DNA of 64,000 nucleotides, from assembly GCF_002288925.2 (NCBI RefSeq), contig NW_022098076.1:64503566-64567565 (forward strand), read 5' to 3'. The translations under genes were made by a program, and so were the position numbers. The notes beneath the pieces were generated by a model. That model was not told the origin of the DNA. It saw only the letters and a list, made by a program, of their open reading frames with translations, and ran no database searches. The stretch comes from Delphinapterus leucas. Its lineage: Eukaryota > Chordata > Mammalia > Artiodactyla > Monodontidae. Below are positions 12,265 through 22,260 of this stretch, piece by piece (position 1 is the stretch's first letter; each line of letters begins with the position of its first letter).

Positions 12265-12350
12265 CTCAGCACTCATTCATTCACTGCATATCTACTGAGT
12301 GCCTCCTAGGAGCCAGGCATTGCTTTAGATGCATCACTGTTGACCTCTTA
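12265..12350 (-). mobile_element. LINE-2 3' end fragment, antisense
   Basis: CACTCATTCATTCACTGCAT followed by CTACTGAGTGCCTCCTAGGA and GCCAGGCA is the inverted L2 3' terminus. Confidence 0.7.
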
Positions 12351-12537
12351 TACAGCAGTTGCTACTGTTTTTGCCACCTATTCTTTCTGGAAATTTCCTC
12401 TTCCCTTGGATTCTGCCATATTTTCCTGGCTTTCCTTCTACTTCTGTAAAATTTGCTTCCTTTTCAACCTCCTTTTCTGACCTTTGCCCTGGGAGTTCCC
12501 TGAGGCTCAGTTTTTGCCCTCAGTTCTTTCTCTGCTC

Positions 12538-12655
12538 TGGTGATTCTCAATCCTGGCTATAATCAGAGCCTCTGAGATGAAGCCTCAAGCAGGGACACAT
12601 TTTAAAAGCTCCATAAGTGATTCTGATGCACAGCTAGAGCTGAGAGCCATTTTTT
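12538..12655. mobile_element. hAT-Charlie fossil (MER5-like)
   Basis: GGTGATTCTCAATCCTGGCT at the left and CTAGAGCTGAGAGCCA at the right form the eroded inverted termini. Between them, TTTTAAAAGCTCCATAAGTG ATTCTGATGCACAG matches the body of the MER5 group. Non-autonomous, no coding sequence. Confidence 0.7.
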
Positions 12656-12984
12656 ATACTGTAATCCAGGGAATTGTTTGTGTCTCAAAACGTCACTTTT
12701 GTCTCTCCTGATTAGAGTCATGCCAGCATCTCCTTTCACATAAGTGCCTCTTCTGTGCCTCTGGCTAGCCAAGAAGATGTTTCCATTTAGAACTATCACT
12801 TCTCTGCTTCGTCTCCAAAAATATCTTTACCTCCTGATTTCTTTTTATTATTCTTTAATTCCAATTCATAAATATTAGTCTTTGACATTCCTTCCTCCCT
12901 TCTATTCAGTATCTTCAGCACATTATGATCCAGTTAACTCTGAGGCTAGTATTAGCTACTCATTTGCCCCAATGCTGTTGGTTC

Positions 12985-13210
12985 TCTGTTGCCTGCGAGG
13001 TCAAATTAAAAATTTTTATCACGGAATATAAAGCTTCAAAACCTAGACCCACAAGTTGGCTTCCGCACAAAACATCTGTTTCAGCCTTTTGTTAGGAGGG
13101 CCTGTGACTTTCCTTCTTTTGCATAAATCCTTCCCTGACTTCTCCAAGACATGGCTGCCTTTCCTTCTCAGGTCTTATTGATAGTATAATGCACGGAATC
13201 AAGTAACTCT
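12985..13210. mobile_element. Possible LINE-2 fragment
   Basis: Pieces such as TAAATCCTTCCCTGACTTCT CC (about 13125) recall the L2 3' region, but similarity is faint. Treat as tentative. Confidence 0.35.
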
Positions 13211-13407
13211 TATACTGAAGTTTGGCTATCACCTAGGAGATAAAATCCTGACTGATCTTGTCCCGAAACTGTCGACATGTACTTCCTTTTGTTTATTAGA
13301 GACATTTATTAATGAATCAGGAAAGGTAATGAGATATGGGTTATATATTATGGCCGCAAGGTAAGGAATGTTAAGAACAGAAAATGCCTATTATTAAAAA
13401 CATCTGA

Positions 13408-13583
13408 GCCTTGAACCGTGTGGGGTTCATCCTGCTATAACTTATAGTCAGCCCTCTGTATCCACAGTTCCTCAGTATCCATGGACACAACTAAGGTAGC
13501 ACTGTAGAGTTTACTGTTGAAAAATATCCATGTGTAAGTGGACCCACACAGTTCAAACCCATGTTGTTCAAGGGTCAGTGGTA
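13408..13583. mobile_element. Tigger-type DNA transposon remnant with terminal inverted repeats
   Basis: The left end CCTTGAACCGTGTGGGG is the approximate reverse complement of the right end CATGTTGTTCAAGGGTCAG. Inside, ATAACTTATAGTCAGCCCTC TGTATCCAC and GTAAGTGGACCCACACAGTT are landmarks of a common non-autonomous pogo/Tigger-group element in mammals. The specific family name is not certain. No transposase sequence remains. Confidence 0.75.
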
Positions 13584-13599
13584 TTTTCTACAAGTTCAT

Positions 13600-13790
13600 A
13601 GTCAACCAACATTTATTGGATGGCTATCATGTGCTAGGAACTTTATATTCCTATTTCATCCTTTTGTAAAGTTAAGTAGTATGATCTCACTTTTAAGATG
13701 AGACTGAGGTCCAGCCACATTGACCAGCTTTTTTCAAATTATGGGTGTGACTGGGATTCCTGTTTGGGTCTTCAGAACCGAAATCTGGTG
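13600..13790 (-). mobile_element. MIR/L2-class fragment, antisense
   Basis: CAACATTTATTGGATGGCTA TCATGTGCTAGGAAC followed by TCACTTTTAAGATGAGACTG AGGTCCAG fits an antisense MIR or L2 remnant. Boundaries are loose. Confidence 0.55.
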
Positions 13791-16059
13791 CTTGTCTCTC
13801 TGCTAAGTTGGTGTTTTTGTTTGTTTGTTTTGGTGGGGGTGGGTCTTGAGGGGATAGGAAGTTGCACTTTTGTTCCATTAACATTTTCCTTTCCTGAAAC
13901 TCAGTGAACGTGATAGGCAGTCAGTAAGGTATTAGTGAATAAATGAAACGTGAGAAGGATCGGAGGATAATCTGGATTTTCTGGGTCTCCCTCCAAAAGC
14001 CCTTCTAGATTCAGTCTGAAGAAGAGCAGCAGCTTTCAGCACTGGGTTGTTAGAGTTGTTTAAATACTGCCTTTTTAATAGGGCTGATGCTGAAAGTGCC
14101 CTAAAATTATCTAGCATCTGAATTTTCTAAGAAACTATTTTAAAAAACTAGGGTTCGAACTCTGCAATTGTTACCTGAGGATTTAGACTAATGAACATTT
14201 CAAGACCATGTAGACCAAGTTTATTTCCTTCAAAGGGAGGGGTTAATTTCCCCACCGCTGTGTCTTTGAAGTGATAAATGAGGCTACTGTTCCCATGATG
14301 GCTGTTGTCCAGCTGAGAATGACTTCCTGTCTCAGTCTCCAGGGCACAGGAGACCATGGATGCCCTCTATTCTCTGTAGCTAGAGAGAAGGGAGGAGAGA
14401 GCACTTCCCTGGGACAGCTGCTCTGCAGTTGGGTCTCTGTTTTACTTGTGAAATATATTTCCTAGTTTGGATTTGGTGCGTAAATGGAGGTTAGAATACA
14501 GAATTCTAGCTATCTTTGCTGGGATTTACCTATTACACTTTTAAAATGGTAACTACTTTTGTTATCTAAATGAGTACATTGAATGCTTATATTTCCCGTT
14601 TTGTTATTAATTGAATAAATAATAGGCTTTAGCCATCCAGGTAACCAAATTTTGTTGTCTAGACTCTCCTTCATTTCCTAAATTTAGCCCAATAGCTTTG
14701 TTTTCTTAGATGCTATGTAATTTAAAAATTTTACTTGAACTTTGCCATGAATAGTAAAATTAGGAGTAGGAAGCTGCACTTCAAAGTGAAATGTAATTTT
14801 ACTCTTCGAGCTACGTTGCTGAGATCAAAAGCATTTGAGGGGTAACCTGGGTGGCCATTACAAGTAATTGGAAAGTAAGTACAACTTCTTATTACTGCAT
14901 CTAAAAATGAGGATAGCATTCTTTAAATGTCACATTTATATAAAAACTTGCACAAACTCAATCTACGTGTCTTAATTAGAAGGTACTATAAAGATATTTT
15001 ATTGTTTTTATAACTTGTGTTCAGAAATGAACCTGTTCATTTAATACCTTTAAGTATTACGTAGCAGAGGTATTAAAATCCAGTCTAGAATAGAGAAAAA
15101 GTAGAAAAATTGTGACGTACCAAAGATATGTAAGAACAGAGTTTGATTACAGTTAGAGGCAAACAGAATTTTCTGTGGTCCTAAACCAAATCTACTGATT
15201 TTACTTGGCTTATTTTTGTATGTATTTGGCAGCTAAAGGATGAATTGCCTTTCAGACAAAAGGCTTCTCATTGTAGTCACTCATTTGGTAGTCCCTACTT
15301 TGTACTAGTAGGACCTTCCTATTTGAGACGGACTATTCCAATCAACAGGGATGTATGGATTTTGTGAAAGAAGCTTTCAGAGTTTTTTCCTACAATATAA
15401 ATAAATTGTACTGAATAGGATTTGTCACTGGTTCCATGGACTCCTGAGTATATGTAGATGCTACTTGGAGAGCCACAAGTGGAGTGTCCCATTATGGTTT
15501 TAATGATCTTAAAACTTAGTAATTCTATTCTGGACTATCTGGGTGATTTTTTAAAGTATCCTTACAGGAGGTTTCAGTGTCCATGCTTTCTTTGATATTT
15601 AGATTCAGTTCATTGGTAGTTGATTTTTCTGAATGGGCAAGAATGAAATAGCCAGTCTAATACAGAAAGGGAGTATTGAATCATCTCATGGCACTCACCT
15701 TGCCAGTGTACACTGTATTCATGTTGAAAGTTGAATTTCATAGGGAGGAGTGGACATGCCACACTAAAAGAACAGCTAGAACAAAAGCTTTCATGCCATA
15801 CTTGGGAACAACTGTGTGTGGGGAGGTACAGTAGAGGTAAGAGAAGACTGGTGAGGGAGATGGGATGAGAGTGATCTGAGAGAATAAGTGGATTCTAGGT
15901 TGTGGAGAGTGCCCCGGGCTTGAGCAGTGAGGAACTACTCAAGGTCTAAGACGTGGCTGTGACACAAGCAGGACTATATTCTAGAAGTTTTTTTTTTTAA
16001 ATGTAGTGCCTTTCCTTTTTAATAACATCTCCAACTAATAGTTACTAGTTGTCTTTTTA
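13791..16059. other. Unclassified DNA, no gene seen
   Basis: Several open frames of 60-70 residues occur on both strands, as expected by chance in this length. None shows a domain, signal peptide or splice context. A short (TTTG)n run lies near 13815-13830. Confidence 0.5.
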
Positions 16060-16437
16060 TTTTTATGAGAGCAGCTATGTTTACTGTGGTGAAATAATAC
16101 ACAATAAAATTTATACCATTTTAACTATTTATTAAGTAAACGTGTCAGTGGCATTAAGTACAGTCACGTTGTGCAGCCATCATGACCATTCATCTCCAGA
16201 ACACTTCTCATCTTTCCAAACTGAAACATTATACCTGTTAAACAATAACTCCCCATCCCCTCTCCTCCTGGCCCTGGCAGCCTCCACTCTACTTTCTGTC
16301 TCTATGAAATTGCCTATTCTAAGTACCTCATATAAGTGGAATTATACAGTATTTGCTCTTTTGTGACGGGCTTATTTCTCTTGGCATAATGTCTGCAAGT
16401 TTCATCCATCTTGTAGCATGTGTCAGAATTTCCTTTT
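16060..16437 (-). mobile_element. Old LINE-1 3' end, antisense
   Basis: ACAGTCACGTTGTGCAGCCA TCATGACC, CTCCTGGCCCTGGCAGCC and CATATAAGTGGAATTATACA (about 16329) are consecutive antisense landmarks of an old L1 3' end. The younger L1 to the right appears to have inserted into it or beside it. The 74-residue frame at 16142 lies inside it and is not a gene. Confidence 0.85.
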
Positions 16438-16645
16438 TTTTTAAATTAATTTTTATTGGAGTGTAGTTGATTTACAGTGTTGTATTAGTTTCTGCTGTAC
16501 AGCAAAGTGAGTCAGTTATACATATACATATATCCACTCTGTTTTAGATTCTTTTCCCATAGTCGCCATTACAGAGTATTGAGTAGAGTTCCCTGTGCTA
16601 TACAGTAGGTCCTTGTTGGTTATCTATTTTAAATATAGTAGTGTG
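16432..16645 (-). mobile_element. Younger LINE-1 3' end, antisense, left part
   Basis: A T-rich start is followed by TTTTTATTGGAGTGTAGTTG, CAGTGTTGTATTAGTTTCTG and CCCTGTGCTATACAGTAGGT, the antisense 3' untranslated region of a modern artiodactyl-type L1. It is interrupted by a SINE and resumes at 16914 with GTGTGTATATGTCATTCCCA. Confidence 0.88.
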
Positions 16646-16913
16646 GGGGCTTTCCTGGTGGCGCAGTGGTTGAGAGCCTGCCTGCCGATCCAGGGGCACG
16701 GGTTCGTGCCCCGGTCCGGGAAGATCCCACCTGCCGCGGAGCGGCTGGGCCCGTGAGCCATGGCCGCTGAGCCTGCGCGTCTGGAGCCTGTGCTCCGCAA
16801 CGGGAGAGACCACAGCAGTGAGAGGCCCGCGTACCGCTAGCTAAATAAATAAATGAATGAATGAATGAATGAAAGAAAGAAAGAAAGGAAAGAAAGAAAG
16901 AAAGAAAGAAAGA
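16646..16913 (+). mobile_element. CHR-type SINE with expanded tetranucleotide tail, nested in LINE-1
   Basis: The copy begins GGGGGCTTTCCTGGTGGCGC and its body ends GCCCGCGTACCGCTAGCT near 16842. The usual A tail is replaced by a compound microsatellite, (AAAT)n then (GAAT)n then (GAAA)n, running to about 16913. The flanks AGTAGTGTG (16637-16645) and AGAAGTGTG (16911-16919) look like the target-site duplication, and the L1 sequence is collinear across the insertion. The head lacks one base relative to other copies (CAGGGGCACGG). Confidence 0.93.
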
Positions 16914-16914
16914 A
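16843..16914. repeat. Compound AAAT/GAAT/GAAA microsatellite in SINE tail
   Basis: Three tetranucleotide phases follow one another without a spacer, ending in about ten AAAG units. The 63-residue open frame beginning near 16869 starts inside this microsatellite and is not a gene. Confidence 0.95.
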
Positions 16915-16950
16915 GTGTGTATATGTCATTCCCAATCTCCCAATTTAATA
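16914..16950 (-). mobile_element. Younger LINE-1 3' end, right part
   Basis: GTGTGTATATGTCATTCCCA ATCTCCCAATTTA continues the L1 interrupted at 16645. Confidence 0.8.
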
Positions 16951-17359
16951 GTTGTCTTTCAGTAAACAGCTCTTGCTTATATATCAGAGTAAGCTGGGCA
17001 CTGTCAAGAGAAAGTGGACAAGAAACACTTGGTACCTGGTCCCTATCACTAAAGAACTAATATGCTGTACAGAAGCCAAGGAGCTGTACAGATGTAAGTT
17101 AGCATTATTACTGTAGTAAAAGAAAAAGCATTGTTCTAAGCAGACAGTTAAACTTACAGAAGAAGATTTATAGCACTGAAAATACCCTCAAACTCTAGCT
17201 TGTTACCTAACAATGCTTTCATTTATCGTGAAAAATGGTGAATGCAAATTGCATGCCCTATTATGGTTTGATCGTGAGGAATTTTATAGCTACATAAATG
17301 GACACCATGTTATAGATAAATCTTAAAGATTCCAAGTATTCAGCATTAAAAACACTTGA
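16951..17359. other. Unclassified DNA
   Basis: No gene or repeat family recognised. Confidence 0.45.
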
Positions 17360-18017
17360 GGCAAGGTCAACGAAAGCAAAAATAAACAAGTGGGACTACA
17401 TCAAACTAAAAAGCCTCTGCACAGTAAAGGAAACCATCAATGATTTGAATGAGTGGGAGAAGATGTCTGCAAATCATATATAAGATAAGGAAATAATATC
17501 CAAAATATATAAAAAACTTGTACAACTCAATAACAGAGGATAATGCAACTGAAAAATAGGCAGAAGATCTGAATAGACATTTTTCCAAATGAAACATATA
17601 CATGGCCAACAGGTACATGAAAAGATGGTCAACATCACTAATCATCAGGGACATACAAATCAAACTACAATGAGATATCACCTCACATCTATTAAAGTGG
17701 CTATTAATTATTGAAAAGACAAGAAATAACAAGTATTGGTGAGGATGTGGAGAAAAGGTAACCCTTGTGCACTGGTAATGGGAATGTAAATTCATGTAGC
17801 TGCTACGGAAAACAGTGTGGAGGGTCTTCAAAAAATTAAAAAATGGAACTATCATATGAGACAGAAATTGCACTTATGGGTATTTATCTGAAGAAAGCAA
17901 ACACTAATTTGAAAAGATATATGCACTCTTATGTTCTTTGCAGCATTGTTTACTATAGCCAAGAGATGGAGACAATCGAAGTATCCATCAATGGATGAAT
18001 GGATAAAGAAGATGTGG

Positions 18018-18059
<42 letters not shown>

Positions 18060-18600
18060 ATACATACATGCAGTAGAATACTACTCAGCTGTTAAAAAAA
18101 AGAATGAAAATATTGCCATTTGACAACATGGATGGACCCTGAGGGCATTATTCTAAGTGAATAAGATTAAGTCAGATAAGTATGATCTCACTTAAATGTG
18201 GAATCTAAAAAAAAAAAGAACAAACAAAACAAAGCAAAACTAACAGATACAGAGAACAGATTGGTGGTTGCCAGAGTGTGGAGGGGGTTTGCGGGGGCTG
18301 GGTGAAATGGGTGAAGAGGGTCAATAGTAATGAACTTTGAGGTATAAAATAAGTCATGGGGATGTTATGTACAGCATGGTGATTAGAGTCTGTTTTGTTG
18401 TATTGCATATTTGAAAGTTGCTAAGAGAGCTAATCTTAAAAGTTCTCATCACAGGAAAAAAGATTGTACCTTTGTGTGGTGACAGATGCTAACTAGATTT
18501 ATTGTAGTGATCATTTTGCAGTGTATACAAATATCAGATCAAATCATTATGTCGTACACCTGAAGCTAATACAATGTTTTATGTCAGCTTTAAAAAAGCA
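17360..18600 (+). mobile_element. LINE-1 ORF2 3' part and 3' UTR, sense
   Basis: Starts within ORF2 at CAAGTGGGACTACATCAAAC and follows the canonical order: ACTGAAAAATAGGCAGAAGA, GGTGAGGATGTGGAGAAAAG, CCATCAATGGATGAATGGAT, a (CA)n run, then CTACTCAGCTGTTAAAAAAA and a 3' UTR to about 18600. The sense frame is broken by indels and stops, so no functional product. A 155-residue open frame on the opposite strand (17406-17873) is an antisense shadow of ORF2. Confidence 0.93.
18019..18058. repeat. (CA)n microsatellite
   Basis: About 19 consecutive CA units inside the LINE-1, at a site where many mammalian L1 copies carry a variable dinucleotide run. Read on the other strand it gives a spurious Cys/Val-repeat peptide. 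Confidence 0.98.
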
Positions 18601-18805
18601 CTTAACATTCACTAGCATCTTTGAATGTTATAGCTTGGGAAGGTTAGAGTTATCCCTCCCTTTTTCTCCCACAGTTGAGGGGAAGGCCAAAAGACATTAC
18701 AGAGAAGCCCCATGTTACTTGGCTGCTTTAACAGCAGAGCTAGAGCTCTTAATAAAGATTCTGTTTCCTGGACCAGTATTGGCATTGGGTTAATTTAACC
18801 AAAGC
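18601..18805. other. Unclassified DNA
   Basis: Short spacer between LINE-1 and L2. Nothing recognised. Confidence 0.4.
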
Positions 18806-19315
18806 TGTACATTGCTCATGTCCTCTCTGTGCTTAAACCCTTTCAATGTCTTATATTTACCTGGAATAAAATCCAAGGTCTTTAACGTGGCCCACAGCTC
18901 TGAGGGCCCCTGGCCCTGCTCTCTCTGCAAATTCATTGCCACCACTCTTCCCCTGCTCCCCTGCCCCAACCCCAGAAGTTGCCTTTCCCTTCTTCCAGCC
19001 TAACAAACTCCCACATCAGGAATGTTCCACCTACTCCAGCCCCATCCCGGCTCTTCACGTGGTGATGACATCCTTTCTGCTCTCATATGAAATATTATCT
19101 CCTCAGGAAAGACTTCTGCCTTTCTTGATCTTTCAAACGGAATCAAGGATATCTGGACTCATAACTTATTATTTTCCTTCATAGTAGCTCTTACTCTTTA
19201 CCTATTTATTTGCATTTGCTTTACCTGTGTCCTCAAGTGGTCTATTGTCTTCACGAGCAAATACACCAGTTTTGTGCTGTATATAGCCAGTGCCCAGCAC
19301 AGAGGTTTACTGGTT
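18806..19315 (+). mobile_element. LINE-2 3' region, sense
   Basis: CCTGGAATAAAATCCAAGGT near 18859, the C-rich run with CTTCTTCCAGCCTAAC, ATTATCTCCTCAGGAAAGAC TTCTGCC near 19090 and GCCAGTGCCCAGCACAGAGG near 19287 follow the L2 3' half in order. This is one of the longer L2 pieces of the window. The open frames of 63 and 82 residues inside it are relics or chance. Confidence 0.8.
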
Positions 19316-19885
19316 TTTACTGGTGTTTGGACAGAGAGAGGGAGTGTTAAGTGTAAGATTAAAATAATAATTGGAAATAGAAATAATTTCTAAACTTTAA
19401 TCAGGCAAGTATCTGCTGATGAGACAGGTTTGAACCCTGTAAAGGAGTTATGTTACAGTGGCCCTGGACAAAATATATTTAAGTGAAGGGAATATTACAT
19501 CTATCTGGCCATTACTGAAGTATGAGAAGAAATAGGAAGAAATCTTCAAAAATTTTGAGTAGGATATATATATTTATTAGTTACTATCCTCATTATGTGA
19601 TCAAAACTGTTCATTAAGAGAAATACATTTCCACAATGGAGAGGCATTTTGAGAGTTAATAAACTGGAACTGGGAAAAGAAAATAAGAGCAAAAGCTTAA
19701 AATGCAAAGAGAGGGAATTTCTCCCACCCCAGTCCTCATCCCATGGCTCAGCAGCAAGAGTGTTTATTAAACCAAAAGTGATCAAATCACTTTTACTGTG
19801 TCAGTGTGGGCTGAAAAAGACACCTGCATTTCATGAATTGATGAGTAATTGTTTTTAGTCCTGATTCTGAGTACCCTGTTGATTG
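19316..19885. other. Unclassified DNA
   Basis: No gene or named repeat recognised. Overlapping opposite-strand open frames of 69 and 79 residues occur near 19546-19858 without supporting features. Confidence 0.45.
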
Positions 19886-20030
19886 CAGAAGTGTGATGTG
19901 GTTGAAAAAGCACTAAGTTTAGAGCTAGAACACCTGGATTTAAGTCCTGGCGTCACCACTTACCTTATACATTAGACCTGGGACAAGTCACTTCACCTCT
20001 CCAAGGGTGATTTTATTTTTGAAATGGTAT
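19886..20030 (+). mobile_element. MIR SINE, sense
   Basis: AGAACACCTGGATTTAAGTC CTGGCGTCACCACTTACC followed by GGGACAAGTCACTTCACCTC TCCAAGGGTGA is the MIR core and 3' part. Confidence 0.82.
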
Positions 20031-21899
20031 CCTGTAGGATTCTTGTATGTGTCAAATAAGGCAATCACAGGAAAGCTCTTGGAGAATGGTATGCAATACT
20101 AAAATAAGCTTTTTGGAGTTGGGTATATATTTGTCTTTAAGTAACGCACTTTGTGCAAATGAGGGAGCTTCACCCTATCCTGTCCTCTGCTCCAGACAAA
20201 CTTACACTCCTATTAAGGGTGATATGCATACCCACAAATGTACTTTGATACAGAAAGTGGCATAATGCATGTATGAAACAGCATAATTTTGCCCCTTCAT
20301 TCCCTCTTCTTTCCCTTTCAACATACTTGTGTGGGGAAAACAGTATGATGATTGGAAAAGGGAGATTTATTATTCTAATTTTGGAATAAAATACTCCGTT
20401 TACCCACTCACTAATTAAAAATGTCTTTTAATAATTATCAAAACATATCTGAGAATGAGGTAAAATAAATACATGTGTTTCTTAATGTATTCTGCTGTTA
20501 GCTTTGAACATGAATGAAGCTTTTATCTTCATGTACAGTTTTTTATGGTTTTCTTCTATTGACAAATTAAAGGCAGTCTTGAGTTTGTATGGGTAAGTAA
20601 GTATATAGATGCTATGGCATTTATCAAGGGAAATAGAGTGGATGGTGTTTTATTTTTAAAATCAGATTATTTTGCATCTCAAAAATTAGAATTTTGTATC
20701 TGAAATTACGAAGCATGTTAATCAGAAATATATATAAATTCTATTTTACGTGTAACTTAAGAACCATATGTAATAGATGGAATGATGATAATATGTATTT
20801 CTAAAATACCTTTCAATTACATCAGAGCAAAAATATGGTATGTGTGTAAGGGTGTATGTGTGAAGCGAGTGTGTTTGTGTGCAGACACATGTGAAGAAAA
20901 TACAATGCTAACACCAGTTATTTCTGGGGTATGTGATTATGGATATTTTTCCTATGGTTTTCACTTTAGAGATTTTCTACAATGGTCATATACTTCGTTG
21001 ATCACAAGAATGTTATAAAAGTACATTTTTACACGCTATATAAAACTAAATATGTAAAGAAGTAAATTTTCCCTTTGAAACCAAAGGCTTCTACAGCAAC
21101 AGCATCCCTCCCTGCTTTTAAATCACACTTTCGGTGCCCAGTTAGATGTTTCATCCTCAATAGCATAAGGTGTTTAATTGACGTCCAGTGGTGTGTGACC
21201 GGACCCCCTGAGACGGCCTACTTTCACATGAATTACCATAATGTAACATACATTCTGGTAATAGCAATGGAGTTATCCAGTAAATTTTCATAAATAGTAA
21301 AGACTGTATAAGAATGTAAGCTTTTCTTTTTATATATTTGTAAGATAGTAAACAAAGATTTTAAAATGTACTTTTATAAGATGCCTCATCTTTTTAAAAC
21401 CTAGAAACATGTTAGAGGTTGGTCTGTTTCTTTTAACACCTTTTAATAACTAAATTTGGTCTCATTGACGTAAAGGGTCCAATAATTTTAATTGTTTGTA
21501 TTTTCTTTTGATATATATGTGTGTATATATATGTGTATATATACGTATATATATATATATATGTGCATTTATTATTTCCAAAGGGAGCTTTACTTGTTCA
21601 TATAACATTTAGCTTTGTAAGTTGATGAATTTGGTTCCCAATAAGTTCGTGAAGGGGCCCTGCTCTCTTGCCTCCAGTGACAAGCTCACTGCTCTGTGTG
21701 TGGAAAGACCGTCCCCTAGTTGGGCTGCTCTGCTCATTTAGATACTTGCATCTGATCTCTGCTTCCTTTTAATTTTTGCTACCTAGAATACTAGTGAATA
21801 AGACTATTTCTTTTTTCATGAGATAACCCATCACATATTAGAAGACCACCATTTGTTCTCTTAACTTTTCTAAGGCTAACACCCAACACCCCACTTCTA
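20031..21899. other. Unclassified AT-rich DNA
   Basis: No gene recognised. It holds a TA/TG-rich low-complexity tract at 21509-21565 and open frames of 72-78 residues (20047, 20782, 21075) that show nothing I can link to a family. Confidence 0.5.
21509..21565. repeat. TATA/TG-rich low-complexity tract
   Basis: Interleaved (TATA)n and TGTGTATA units, ending in a run of seven or more AT units before GTGCATTT. Confidence 0.95.
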
Positions 21900-22260
21900 G
21901 TTTGGTTTATTCAACCAAACTCTCTTGAGTACTGTGCTCCATCTTATTGGGGCTACCAAGATGACCATGATGACATCGTCCAGGAGCTTGTAGTGTAAGA
22001 GACAGGTAAATAAAGTAAGAGTAAGTGCAATTGAAGAGTGATAGACAAAGGGCTCTGAAGACAATAAGATCCTACGAACTAACTTAGTGCTAAGTAAGAG
22101 GAGGCTTTTCATTGAAGGCTGTAGTTGAATCAGATTTTGAGTCAAATAGGAATTTATCCCCAAAGAGGCAGAGGGAAGGGCACACTGTGCAGACAGAACA
22201 TCACTGGCAAAGAACTAAGTTTCAAGACCCAGCCTACTGAGAAAGGATCTGTGTGAGATG
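21900..22260 (-). mobile_element. LINE-2 fragment, antisense
   Basis: GGGGCTACCAAGATGACCAT GATG, CAGGAGCTTGTAGTGTAAGA GACAGG and CCCCAAAGAGGCAGAGGGAA match the antisense L2 3' region in order. Boundaries are approximate. Confidence 0.65.

Noticed and set aside
17406..17873. 155-residue open frame on the minus strand
   Set aside because: It lies exactly antisense to a LINE-1 ORF2 segment and its composition is what reverse-complemented L1 gives. No independent support.
18019..18058. Possible CRISPR-like or regulatory repeat
   Set aside because: A plain (CA)n microsatellite inside LINE-1. No spacer structure anywhere in the window.
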